The position numbers and the translations under genes are program-made. The notes under the pieces were generated by a model. The model was not told the origin of the DNA, ran no database searches, and saw only the letters and a list, made by a program, of their open reading frames with translations. This document shows, in pieces, positions 44,937 through 56,585 of a stretch of 64,000 nucleotides of DNA (within the stretch, counting starts at the first letter, position 1; each line of letters opens with the position of its first letter). Origin of the DNA: Meandrina meandrites (taxonomy: Eukaryota > Cnidaria > Anthozoa > Scleractinia > Meandrinidae); assembly GCA_963693305.1 (NCBI GenBank), contig OY855913.1, positions 4,415,001 through 4,479,000 on the forward strand. Direction: 5' to 3'.

Positions 44937-45296
44937 AGGCGGGATAACTGCTTTAACGATATCAGACACTGTGCTTACTATGGGTTGAGTACATTTTAGT
45001 TTGGCTTGCATTAATAACCTTGGCAGTTCATTGCGGTTTTCAATAACATGCGAACTTTCTCTTCGGTCGTTGTGCTTTTAGGTTAAATTTGGAAACGCTG
45101 ATGCGTTCCAAACTTCGAAGTTCGCCCGCAGTTAATATTTTAATGTCCAAATTGTATCGGGGTTTTTGTTCCGACGATTTTGCGGAAACTTGAACAGTCA
45201 TGGCAAGATGTTATTACGAGCAAACTGCAGAAGTTTAAACGAAATCTTAGCGCTCAGTTATCTGTAAATAGCAATTTTATCCAAAAAGTAGTGTTC

Positions 45297-45302
45297 AATA
45301 AA
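45297..45302 (+). promoter_or_regulatory. poly(A) signal of the membrane-protein gene
   Basis: AATAAA about 360 nt after the stop codon, in the gene's own strand. Confidence 0.5.
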
Positions 45303-45639
45303 AGTAACATCGCGCAAAACTAACGAACATTAGATCAACATATTGACATGCATATTATTCCTCGATAAATGTTGTATAAAATGCGAAAATTTCATGGAAA
45401 TCGAGTCAGAAATGGTGAAGTTATTAGAGTTTTCAGACAGGCATGCAGGGCGTCATTTATTTCGATCAAGTCACCTTAAGAGCAGTTCGATTTAAGGACA
45501 GACTGCATCTTCACGGTTATGTTCAGCAGGGGACGTTAAAGAACCCACACACTTATCGCAAAGAGTAGGGCATGGAGTTCCCGGTGTTGTGGTCTGGTCT
45601 TGTTCTGAAATTACATTGGGGGCATCTGTAAAAATAAAT

Positions 45640-45740
45640 CCTCATTCGTTGTAAACTGCTTAATTGCAGTCTGTCTAAGTCCCCCGCAAAGTGTTGTAAA
45701 GCGTATTGAGCATATGGAAATGCGCTATATAAATACCGTA

Positions 45741-45784
<44 letters not shown>

Positions 45785-45815
45785 CATTATTATTATTATT
45801 ATTATCATTATTAAT
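45640..45815 (+). repeat. retroelement tail ending in an ATT microsatellite
   Basis: ATTGAGCATATGGAAATGCG then CTATATAAAT leads into about 24 ATT units (from about 45740). This form is typical of a SINE or LINE 3' end, from memory. Confidence 0.5.
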
Positions 45816-46199
45816 AAAGGCCTCCATAAACTAGTTCTAAAAGTAGGTTTCGCGTCGTTTATAATTTCTTTTAGTGGAGGTTTTCGCATTAATTTGCCCT
45901 TAGCAGCGGGCTAAATCAACGCCGAAATCGAGACCTTTGTAAGGGCTCCTGCTTATATATTAAAGGCGTCCTAGAAAAGACTAACCCAGGAACTCAAAAG
46001 CTGTTATCTCCTCTCCTTATTAGTGATGTCAAATTTACAGTGTATATGAAACGTAGAATGGAATTTTTGACACAATTTTTAAATTTATACACTTTAACAG
46101 ACACTACACTAACGACACTACACTCCGAAGAAAAACCGTTATTCCAGCTACAGAAAAGTACTGTTCACTCAAAGTATAGCTGATGTACTGATGAAGCCC

Positions 46200-47226
46200 A
46201 AACGGGCTTGCCAATATACAATATGTAAATATATATATATGAATATATATGACATATACTGTATATAATATAAATCTATATAAAATGAATATAATAAATA
46301 TATATATAATTTATATAAATCTATAAAATATATAAAAAATATATAATCATATATAAATATATATGTTATAAATCTAAAATATATATTATAATATATAATA
46401 TGATTTTTATAAATATATAAAAAATATATAAATATATATAATATATACAAACATATAATATATAAATATAAAATATATAAATATATATTGTAATATATAA
46501 TAATTTTTTTATAAATATATATAATATATACAATATATAAATCTATAATATATATTATAATATATAATATCATTTTTATAAATATATAAAAATATATAAT
46601 ATATACAAATATATATAATATATAAATATAAAATATATAAATATATATAAAATATATTATAATATATAATAATTTTTTATAAATATATATAATCATATAT
46701 AAATATATATTATATACAATATATAAATATATTTTATTTTTTATATAATTTTTTTAGAAATATATAAAAGCTATAATATATAAAAATATATATAATCATA
46801 TATAAGTATATAAAATATATGTAAAATGTATATAATAAATATATATAATTTATATAAACCTATAGAATATATAAAAAATATATATAATCATATATAAATA
46901 TATACAATATATAAATCTACAATATATATTAAAATATATAATATGATTTTTATAAATATATAAAAATACATAAATATATATAATATATACAATATAAAAT
47001 ATATATAAATATAAATTTTTTTATAAATGTATATAATCATATATAAATATATATAATATATACAATATATAAATCTATAATATATATAATAATATATAAT
47101 ATGATTTTTATAAATATACAAAAAATATACAAATATATAAATATATATATAAATATATATATATAAAATATATTATAATATACAATAATTTTTTATAAAT
47201 ATATATAATCATATATAAATATATAG
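46200..47226. repeat. TATAAATATATA-type AT-rich satellite
   Basis: About 1 kb made almost only of A and T in irregular TATAAATATATA and AATATATAATATGATTTTTA units; a longer period of roughly 150-200 bp is suggested by recurring ATGATTTTTATAAATATA. Low-complexity Tyr/Ile reading frames here are not genes. Confidence 0.9.
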
Positions 47227-47230
47227 AGGA

Positions 47231-47370
47231 TAATACATGGTTTCGCGGAGATATGAAATTTATCTTCGAGTGTTCAAATCGATAGCTCACGAGTGAGCGC
47301 AGCGAACGAGTGAGATATCGGATTTGAACACGAGAAGATAAATTTCATATCTCCAAGAAACCATGTATTA
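47231..47370. mobile_element. foldback hairpin flanking the AT satellite
   Basis: AATACATGGTTTC then AGATATGAAATTTATCTTC is mirrored in reverse complement, around a centre containing CACGAGTGAGCGCAGCGAAC. The arms are about 50 bp. Confidence 0.75.
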
Positions 47371-47399
47371 CTCTTTTTATTATATAAACCTACTAATTT

Positions 47400-47560
47400 T
47401 CCTACGATTTTCCGAAGATTTCCGACCATTTCCGAAGATTTCCGAAAATTTTCAAAATGTTGTCCGAAGGTTGTACGAATGTTTCCGAACATTTTCCGAG
47501 AATTTCCGAAGTTTTCCGAAGATTGCCGAAGATTGCCGAAGATTGCCGAGGAAGATCCGA
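47400..47560. repeat. TTCCGAAGAT short-unit minisatellite
   Basis: Variants of a roughly 10-bp unit (TTTCCGAAGA, TTGCCGAAGA) run to the insertion site of the LINE. Confidence 0.75.
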
Positions 47561-47569
47561 AGATTTTTC

Positions 47570-47574
<5 letters not shown>

Positions 47575-47608
<34 letters not shown>

Positions 47609-48676
47609 CATTTGCAAATACTTACTACTTACTTACAACATTACTATAATTACAAAATATAAATCACTAAACATTACGCAAGGAGCTACTTTACAATACT
47701 CTTACTTAACTAAGCTAATACTGTTAACATAACATCACTACTTATTGGGCTAACAATGCAAACAGAAATAACAAAACAAAAACATAGTTCATAAACGTTA
47801 CCAGGAAAAGGAAAATGAAAGAGAATAAAAGATATAGCAAGAAACAAAAACCAAAAGTAAACTAAATGTTTTGTATAAAATTCCATTTCTTAATATAGTT
47901 TTCGTATTTACCGGATTTGATAGCAATATGTTTTTCTAATGCTAATTTGTCGCGAACAAGAGATATGTACTCGTTAAACTGAACTTTATTTTTTAGGCCG
48001 GTGTTAACGTATAAAAAGTATTTGCCTAAGATAATAAGATGGTTTAGGGCTAAGCACTTACGAGGAGAGTCCAAAATACCATATAAGACATCTAAGTTCG
48101 AAAGATGGACACTTTTTCTACTATGAACATTGTACCAGTCTTGAAAATCTACCCAGAAAGATTTTGCTTGAGTACATTCTATAAAAAGATGCCAGATGGT
48201 ATGGAGCTCGGAAGGGCAAAAAGGACAAGTTGGGGAGTCAACTTTCTTCATCTTGTGTAATAAGCTATTCGTAGGTAGGATGCGATGAATGATCTTGTAT
48301 TGGAACATCATCATTTTGGTTTCTTTTGTAACATTAAAGGGTAAAAGATAAACCTTGCACAGGTTTTTCTTTTCTACTCCATATTCAGTAAGTTTCCTTT
48401 CCGCGGTGGGGGGAGGTAACCTTTCCAGGGATAACAGTTTTCCATAGAGAGTTTTGCAACTCAACGAATCACTTATTAAATCAAGGGGTGTGATGAGTAG
48501 TTGGTTGTTAGAGTTTAAAAGCTTTTTCCACGAGCGAGGAAAAGCAGAAATGATACTGTAATACTGTAGAAAATTAAACTTTGTCTTAAATTTTTGGCAA
48601 AGAGCATTAAAAGATAGAAAGTGATTTTTTTCTGTGTCAAGTAAATCTGATATGTGAGTGACTCCAGCCTGGTGCC
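47575..48676 (-). mobile_element. 5'-truncated LINE with poly(A) tail and target-site duplication
   Basis: The minus strand encodes the C-terminal end of a non-LTR retrotransposon polyprotein, in frame down to the stop at 47862. It includes MMMFQYKIIHRILPTNSLLH and a CCHC zinc-binding pattern (CPFC, then H and C in HLFIEC), as in L1/Tx1-type reverse transcriptases. A run of about 35 A (plus-strand T, 47573-47609) forms the tail. AGATTTTTCGACTT occurs on both sides (47561-47574 and 48677-48690), a 14-bp target-site duplication. The open frame runs past the element to 48713 only by chance in flanking DNA. Confidence 0.82.
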
Positions 48677-48753
48677 AGATTTTTCGACTTAATATCGATT
48701 TACTTTGGCTCATTCAGCATTGGAACATGGCAAACTCTGCAAGCTGATTTGTC

Positions 48754-48815
48754 AAAAATGATATCACACATGTGTGGATATCATTTTTATCCACACATGT
48801 GGGATACCATTTTTC
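48754..48815. repeat. short palindrome with ACACATGTGTGGATATC
   Basis: AAAAATGATATCACACATGT is followed by its inverted copy and then a further ATCCACACATGTGGGAT palindrome. It precedes another AT-rich tract (48840-48990). Confidence 0.6.
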
Positions 48816-48839
48816 TCGATTTGCTATCACTCGCTATAC

Positions 48840-48990
48840 CACTGCAGTTTATATAATAAATATAATATATACAACATATATATTTAAAAATATATATTAT
48901 TAACTTTTTTATCAAAACTATAATATATATAAAAATATATAATATATATAAAATATATATGATCATATATAAATATATATAATATATAAC
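48840..48990. repeat. AT-rich satellite tract
   Basis: Same TATAAATATATA composition as 46200-47226; borders the minisatellite on its left side. Confidence 0.8.
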
Positions 48991-48991
48991 T

Positions 48992-50640
48992 TATGGAAGT
49001 TCCTGGCAACTCCATGAAACTCCTATAAAACATCAATGAAGCACCCTCCATGGCAACTACATGGAACTCCATGGAACCTGCACGGAACTCCATGAAATCT
49101 CCATGGAACTTCACGGAGCCTCCATGGAAGTCATTTAAACTCCATGAACCTGCATGGAACTCCATGGAAACTGCGTGGAACTCCATGGAAACTGCATGGA
49201 ACTCCATCGAACCTGCATGGAACTGCATGGAACTCCAATGAAACTGCATGGAACTCCATCGAACCTCCATGGAACTGTATGGAAACTGCATGGAACTCTA
49301 TGGAAACTGCGTGGAACTCCATGGAAACTGCATGGAACTCCATCGAACCTGCATGGAACTCCATGGAAACTGCATGGAATTCCATGGAAACTGCATGGGA
49401 CTCCATGGAACCTGCATGGAACTGCATGGAACTCCAATGAAACTGCATGGAACTCCATCGAACCTCCATGGAACTGTATGGAAACTGCATGGAACTCCAT
49501 GCAACCTGCATGGAACTCCATGGAACCTGCCTGGAACTCCATGGAAACTGCATGGAACTCCATGGAACCTGCATGGAACTCCATGGAAACTGCATGGAAC
49601 TCCATCGAACCTGCATGGAAACTGCATGGAACTCCATGGAACCTGCATGGAACTCCATGGAAACTGCATGGAACTCCATGGAACCTGCATGGAACTGCAT
49701 GGAAACTGCATGGAACTCCATGGAACCTGCATGGAAGTCCATGGAAACTGCATGGAACTGCATGGAACCTGCATGGAACTCCATGGAACCTGCATGGAAC
49801 TCCATGGAAACTGCATGGAACTCCATGGAACCTGCATAGAACTCCATGGAAACTGCATGGAACTCCATGGAACCTGCATGGAACTCCATGGAAACTGCAT
49901 GGAACTGCATGGAGCCTGCATGGGAACTCCATGGAACCTGCATGGAACTCCATGGAAACTGCATGGAACTCCATGGAACCTGCATGGAACTGCATGGAAA
50001 CTGCATGGAACTTCATGGAACCTGCATGAAAGTCCATGGAAACTGCATGGAACTGCATGGAACCTGCATGGAACTCCATGGAACCTGCATGGAACTCCAT
50101 GGAAACTGCATGGAACTCCATGGAACCTGCATAGAACTCCATGGAAACTGCATGGAACTCCATGGAACCTGCATGGAACTCCATGGAAACTGCATGGAAC
50201 TGCATGGAGCCTGCATGGGAACTCCATGGAACCTGCATGGAACTCCATGGAAACTGCATGGAACTCCATGGAACCTGCATGGAACTGCATGGAAACTGCA
50301 TGGAACTCCATGGAACCTGCATGAAAGTCCATGGAAACTGCATGGAACTGCATGGAACCTGCATGGAACTCCATGGAACCTGCATGGAACTCCATGGAAA
50401 CTGCATGGAACTCCATGGAACCTGCATAGAACTCCATGGAAACTGCATGGAACTCCATGGAACCTGCATGGAACTCCATGGAAACTGCATGGAACTCCAT
50501 GGGAAATGCATGGAACTCTATGGAAACTGCATGGAACTGCATGGAACCTGCATGGAACTGCATGGAAAATGCATGGAACTCCATGGAACCTGCATGGAAC
50601 TCCATGGAAACTGCATGGAATTCCTCCATGGACTATGAAT
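48992..50640. repeat. 21-bp minisatellite open on both strands
   Basis: About 75 units alternate 10-bp CATGGAACTC and 11-bp CATGGAAMCTG. Because 21 is a multiple of three and the unit lacks stops, frames of up to 458 codons exist on both strands (for example 49135-50511 minus, 49846-50925 plus). Higher-order repeats are visible: variants such as GGAGCCTGCATGGG recur 295 bp apart (49911, 50206) and CTCCAATGAAACTG 199 bp apart. No promoter or splice context suggests a real protein. Confidence 0.9.
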
Positions 50641-50644
50641 GAAC

Positions 50645-50742
50645 CCTCTATAACACATATATATAATATAAATCTACATAAAATGCATATAATAAATATA
50701 TATAATTTATATAACTCTATAAAAACATATATAAAATATATT
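50645..50742. repeat. AT-rich satellite on the right of the minisatellite
   Basis: TATATAATATAAATCTA-type sequence as on the left side. Confidence 0.75.
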
Positions 50743-50906
50743 AAAGAAATAAAAAACGCATCCGAGTACATTGTTGAGTTATATAAGCACTCGGGGATTT
50801 TTAAGAACACAAGAGAAGTGCATAGAGAGTCTCGAGTGTTCTTAAAAATTCCCAAGTGTTTATATTACTCAACAATGCACGAGGATGAAGTTTTTTATTT
50901 CTTTTA
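50743..50906. mobile_element. foldback hairpin with about 70-bp arms
   Basis: AAAGAAATAAAAAAC, CATTGTTGAGT and GGATTTTTAAGAACAC blocks recur in reverse complement on the right arm, with small differences. Confidence 0.7.
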
Positions 50907-51247
50907 TAAAATGCTAAGGAAATAGCGCGTGCTCAAACTCATTACGTAAGCAGCGTGCATTACAACTCGAAAAAACACGCGCGTGACGTCAGCAGCGTGC
51001 TTTAATTTATGGAGCTATAATGAACTCAACTGAACAATCACAGCGCGGGCAATTACTCGAACATTTTATGATATCATATATAAATACATATAATATACAC
51101 AAATACGGCGAGAAAAAAGTCAGAAAGCTGTGTAGTGTGACACTTATAAACGTGACCAGAGGCTGTGCAATTCTTAGAAATTTTGTTTAATTACTTGGAA
51201 AGCAACCTTTGTCCAAGATTTTTACCCATCGTTTGTGGCTATTATGC

Positions 51248-52466
51248 CTGCGCACTCTCCAGAGATTCAGCATCGACTTTTTAGTTGATATAACAGTGAA
51301 CTGCTTCCAACCTTCAACAAAATCCGAGATGAGAGACACTGATTTGAGTTTATTTTTCAACCCAATATATAAAATTATGTTGACTTTCTTTACCGACCAG
51401 TTCGTCAAGGGCTTATCACCAGTTACCACTCCGAGCCGAGTTGTTTTTTATTAGGTCTCCAGCATGTATACAACGTTTTTTAAACGTTTAATGTACTAAA
51501 AAGGCAAAATCAGTAGCGAAGAAACAAGCTTAGTATGCAGTGAAGGAAAGTGGGCTTTTGTGTCAATATACCCCTATCTCTTGCCCTGCTGGCGGCAACG
51601 GAGGAAACGCGGATCAAGATGTGAAAGAAGATTTTTATTCACAAATAAACGTGATCAAAGCTTTTTTAACTCCGCAGGACAAACCTATTTAGTTAAAGTT
51701 CATTTCAAAGCATCTCTTCAGGAAATTAGTGATATACACTACAGCATTTGAAAGAAAAATTCACAATCTTTTGTATTTCGTACAGGCAACTAAATAATCC
51801 TTATTTGGATTTGGTCAATTACGGCAGAGAACTATCACAGATTATTTTTTGTTCTTCAGTTTCCTTCAAAAAATGCACCTTCAATCCCACCTCTAGCAAA
51901 CATTACTCGTCTTTTACTGTCTTTTCATAATTTTAAAATAGTTATGTAGAACTTGATTAACTTGCTCTCTGGTGTTACGCCAATCCACCGTACGCAAAAA
52001 GATGGCGACTGGTACATTTACCTATAATGCTTAGCGCGCGAAAACTGTAAAAACGCTCATGAAAACGCACAGAAAAGCTCTAAAACCCAGCATGAACAAT
52101 GTTGTTAGTAAGGGGAGTAATTTGGCAAAAACATAGATTTCTATGTGCCATATGGGTGGTGTTAGGTTCGCAAGGTATTGTGGTTTAACGTACCGCCGCC
52201 ATCTTTTTTCTTACGAAGGATTGCAAGCGTCTTTGCTTGGTGACAATGAGCCACCCCACAATTTATAATAATGCTCTTCAGTCGAATCTCCCCTACAGGC
52301 TGTAAGAAGCAAGATTAATTAGAGTGAGTGCAAGGGCATTTCGAATTATTTTTCTTTTGTAGAACATTTGTTTACGCTCACAGCACAGGACTAAAACTTC
52401 CTTTAATCTTTCAAGTGGTAAGCTCCTTAATATTGCAAGCCGCCCATCATACAGCTATTCGTTTGA
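51248..52466. repeat. composite repeat block, copy 1 (segments A-B-C-D contiguous)
   Basis: Segment A (51248-51497, TGCGCACTCTCCAGAGATTC start), B (51498-51760, GGCAAAATCAGTAGCGAAGA), C (to about 51960) and D (52250-52466, GCCACCCCACAATTTATAAT) recur at 53890-54145 (A) and 58500-59245 (B-D). Similarity is high but not perfect. Family unknown; no clear protein. Confidence 0.75.
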
Positions 52467-52473
52467 TGAACTG

Positions 52474-53100
52474 TGAACAACAACAACAACAACAATCTTT
52501 TATTTCGTGCCCAGAAAAGTTACAATTGATAAATACATACAAAGAGAAAAAATTAACAATAAAAAATGAGCACAGCCACTTAGAAATAGCTTAGGCTAAT
52601 CGAGCTAAGTGGCTGGGCCAAGCGGAAAAAAATATTGCAATAAAGTTACAGAGTATATAAATAAAACGGGACACGATTTCCATTCACACACACACACACA
52701 CGCACACGGAGAACAAAAAAAAAGAAGAGAAAAGTGGATGTGCACACACAAAAATGAAAATAAAGTACATCAATGTACCACTTAGTAGTTGGAGATAATC
52801 AATTCTTTTAAGAGATTTTTGAAACAAGCACGACTCTTAGATTTAAGTGAGTCATCAATGGAATTCCAAACTTTAGCACCGAAAAAAACGAATGCTAAAT
52901 TTGCCGTAATTAGTCCTTGCTTTTGGCAGATAGTATGAAATCTTACTCGCCAGTCTGGTTTGATATTGATGCACTTTGTTAATACTCTTAAAGAAATTGT
53001 CAAACATTAATGGCAGTCTATTAGAGTAATAGTCGTACATAAATAAAGCAGTATACAAATATATTAAGTCACTTACTTTAAGTATTTTTAACTTCTGAAA
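52474..53100 (-). mobile_element. truncated LINE 3' end with TTG repeat tail
   Basis: Minus-strand frames read SNRLPLMFDNFFKSINKVHQ, YQTRLASKISYYLPKARTNY and then FFGAKVWNSIDDSLKSKSR across one frameshift. This is the C-terminal pattern of CR1/L2-like reverse transcriptases (TR..., G-x-x-x-WNS, FK..LK). A TTG repeat tail (52474-52492) is typical of such elements. It is inserted just after segment D of the repeat block. Confidence 0.65.
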
Positions 53101-53199
53101 GAGTGGACTAGAGTGGGAATTATATCAGTGGCGAAGAAAAAAGCTTGGTATGCAGTGAAGGAAAGCGGGCTTTTGTGTCAATATATCCCTATAGTAGAA

Positions 53200-53620
53200 G
53201 GTTTTCATAATTAAAGATCTTTGTTGCGCAGTTGCACTTTGTTAGCAAGGGCAGATTACCATGTTTGCGCACTTTCCAGGAGGCCTGTGAATCGTCTTGA
53301 ATTCCTTTGACCCAAGCTATTTTAAGCGCTTTTCACGACATGATTTTAAAATAACACATTGTTAGTCTTCCATTTTTCTTTTTTTTTTTTCCAATTGTGG
53401 TGTTTCGTTTGATTTGAAGGGGTTTTCCCGTCCAGATAAAGTTGAAGATTAACTTGTCTATTTCTTGGATGTAGTGCTCTGGGACGGACAATACAGAAGC
53501 TGAGTAAATTAACTTCGATAATCCAAGTGTTTTAATTATATTAATCTTTCCGTAAAGCGTAAGATTTCGTCGTTGCCAGGTGTTTAGCGTTTTTTTTTTT
53601 AACCGGACGGTAACTGATCA
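53200..53620 (-). mobile_element. decayed L1/Tx1-type LINE fragment
   Basis: The minus strand encodes LNTWQRRNLTLYGKINIIKT, LGLSKLIYSASVLSVPEHYI and IDKLIFNFIWTGKP, the region downstream of the reverse-transcriptase domain in L1/Tx1 elements. Downstream, in another frame, MSKALKIAWVKGIQ-like sequence continues. Frameshifts show it is dead. Confidence 0.7.
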
Positions 53621-53889
53621 ATGCGACTTTTCCGGGAAAGGAAAGCGATTTGCAGTCGTCATTTCTAGCATATAAATCGAGGAAAAGCTTTCCAGATCAG
53701 AGTTCATGTTAGGAATATGCAATTAAAACAATTAAAAATATTCAATGCAATTGCAGATGGAAAATCACAATCTTTTGTATTTCAATTGCAAATTCTTGCC
53801 AATAGACTACAGAGTAGCTTAATTAGCAAGCACACTATAATCAATAGTTTATGAATAAATCCGTTTATTTTGCACGGAAAGAACAGTCT

Positions 53890-54145
53890 ATGTGCACTCT
53901 TCAGAGATTCAGTATCGACTTCTAAGTATTGATCTAACAGTGAACTGCTTCCAACGTTCAACAAAATCCGAGGTGAGGTATACTGATTTGAGTTTAATTG
54001 TGATCCCAATACAAAAAATTATGTTTGACTTTCAAGTTACCGACCAATTTGTCAAGAGCCTATCACCAGTTACCACTCCGAGCCGAATTGTTTATTTTTA
54101 GGTCTGCAGCATGCATACGACGTTTTTTTTAACGTTTAACGTACT
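53890..54145. repeat. composite repeat block, copy 2, segment A
   Basis: Matches 51248-51497 through AACGTTTAACGTACT, where it is cut off by the 54146-58510 insertion. Confidence 0.75.
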
Positions 54146-55676
54146 GGAGGAGTACCCAACGGATCCGCTCGACAAAATATCCGCTCTGCAGGCCGAACTT
54201 GAGCTGGCTGGCAATTTTTGAAATGAGATCGAGCGCTTGCTGGGACCATTTTTCTTAGAGAAAATTTGCTGGGAGTTTGTAAAATATCGATTGTAGCTGG
54301 AGAAAAAACAACCAAAATCTCTCTGCTGGCTAAAACAGACGCGCCGCGATAAAAAATTCAATAATTAACTTTAACTTTTAACAACAAAAAGTAAGCTATT
54401 ACTTTATTTCCATTGTTTTCGTCGCTCATTCCGCCGTCAGTGAAGAGATAAACCAGATCTGTCTCCCTTTTTGTGTGTAATACGAGCATGTGTATGATTT
54501 TAGCAGTTGATCGAGCGAGCGCGAGCGGCCCCAAAAAGCGAATGCGTGGATTTTCGAGAGTCATGTCGCAGATGTCGCACCCGCTTATCTATCGTTTTAT
54601 GGAGTAACTACGTACAGGATAATCAGCTCCACCGATATCACTCTTGGTGAGTATTTAGTTGTCCACTCTCTCTGCTGAATAAATAGCTTTGAGCAGTTTT
54701 AACGGCTTTTGATATCTTGTTCAACTTTTCAGCTTGCCGCCATGATGGAATATAGAGATTCAAGTCATTCAAGGGGCGTATCACGGTATATTGTACGGTC
54801 TTTTAACTGCCTCCGATTGTAAGTACAGTTTATAAGGTAATTTGCGTAGTTTTCACCTGCGTGAAACAAATGTTTCGATAACGTTTGCTGGAGGAGTCGA
54901 ACGCGCTTTCATTGTGGACCATAATTTTGTGTTCGAGCAGAACAAAATCGGAAATTGAAAGAGTCATTTAATTCGACCTGAAATAGCTATTAGCAGGCAG
55001 TTTTCTTATTTTAACTCTTTACAAAAATGGATCGGCGACAAGATGATGAACATAAAACTTTAGCCATGAAAACCGATTATAATCCGCGTTTTCATTTAGC
55101 ATTAACTGTAACGTACGTTACAGTTTGAATTTAGGCGCGCGCCTGCCAGATAAACTCTGTAAACTCTGCATCTGTTTCTTGGTGCGCGTCTTTTTAAATA
55201 TGCAATGAGTTAATCAGAATGGGCTGAGAGACTTCCAAACTAATTACTGCGGTCGAAAGAAACGGTCCTACGAAAAATTCTTCCGATTTCTCTGAAACAG
55301 GATCTAATCCGAGGGTAAATAAAGTATTCACTTCACTTCACTTCACAGATCTGACTGAGTAAACATTTCCGGTTAAATTACTTTTTGCAACGTGTGTTTT
55401 TTTTTATGTTCCTTCCTACACAAAACGTTATCGAAAGGGATGAAAATATTTTGTAAAGTCAATTGAAACGGTGATATTTTGAAGTAGAAAAAAATGCTGC
55501 ATTGCCGGCTAAGTTGGACTCCTGTGTGTGACTCAATTTCCGGATTGCGTGACAAGGCACTGACAAGCCGAAAAAATATGAAGGCGGCCGCCAAGCCTCA
55601 AACAAGTACTATTCCTTTGCTCCTTTTGTCTAAAAGTTAATTAACTAATGTCAGTCCTTTCAATTAAAAACTTAAC

Positions 55677-56153
55677 ATGACGAGCGTTGCTCTCAAAAAT
55701 TTTCTGTTTAGTCTTGTACAAGACATTATACCACATGCCAGGAAATATGACATGAAACTGTTTGTTTTGTCACGCAGTCGCTGCAGTTCGTGGTTATATT
55801 GTAGTTATTCATTCAGTAAATCTTCTTTTTTAAACTGCCCCTATAGGCATTTGTGGGACCTTAAAACGATGATTATAGTTTCTTTTCCTGGCAACGCTAT
55901 CAAGCCTGAGCCGGCATTTTTGTATCAGCACAACGTGAGATTCTGTTATGTGAAACACATCATTGATTATCCGCAACAAAGCCTAGCGTACAATCGACTT
56001 GATAAGTTACAGCTGTACACGTATATGCGACCCAAGAAAAAAATCGACATCAGTAGTAGCCAGATTAAAAGCAATTTCTACAAACGGTACCAAGAGGAAT
56101 GCGCGAAGTGTAGCGCTCTCCAGTTAAGCCGAATTCCACTGTGTCCACTGTAG
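55677..56153 (+). CDS. 158-codon open frame, doubtful
   Basis: ATG to stop without introns. The product is basic and aromatic-rich (for example QHNVRFCYVKHIIDYPQQSL) and has no domain I recognise. It lies inside the 4.4-kb insertion, so it may be element-derived or chance. Confidence 0.2.
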   Translation: MTSVALKNFLFSLVQDIIPHARKYDMKLFVLSRSRCSSWLYCSYSFSKSSFLNCPYRHLWDLKTMIIVSFPGNAIKPEPAFLYQHNVRFCYVKHIIDYPQQSLAYNRLDKLQLYTYMRPKKKIDISSSQIKSNFYKRYQEECAKCSALQLSRIPLCPL

Positions 56154-56585
56154 TGTATCGTTACCAGGGTTGCGCATCCTCCTGGCATATTCAATATATT
56201 GCAAGTATAGACGATTGCGAATGCAAGTTTCTCGTCCAATGAATATGAGACTCAGCATCTTCTTCTTTCGATCTTAATTCTGGCGGGAAATAAAAGGTTG
56301 CGCAAACCGCGCGTACATGACATTTACCCACTGGATGTCATGAAAGAAAGACACAACCAACACATTGGTAAGTTTTACTTCAAAATGTACGAGTTATACA
56401 CTTTTTTGCTTTTCTTTGAAAAATATATTTGTAGAATACGTATCAACCTCAACTTGCTAACTTATTTTGCTTCTTTATTGCAAAACGGAACCGGCGCGTG
56501 ACACGCCTTGACATAAAAGTACTAATCACGCAGCACTGACATGGCTTGAAATGGCTAGTCTCGCACAACTCGAAGTAACAACTAT

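Noticed and set aside
46169..47290. Open frames of 60-175 codons rich in Tyr and Ile
   Set aside because: They are translations of a TATAAATATATA satellite with no complexity or gene context.
49131..50925. Overlapping frames of 280-458 codons on both strands
   Set aside because: They follow from a stop-free 21-bp repeat whose length is a multiple of three; no promoter, splice sites or non-repeat domain.
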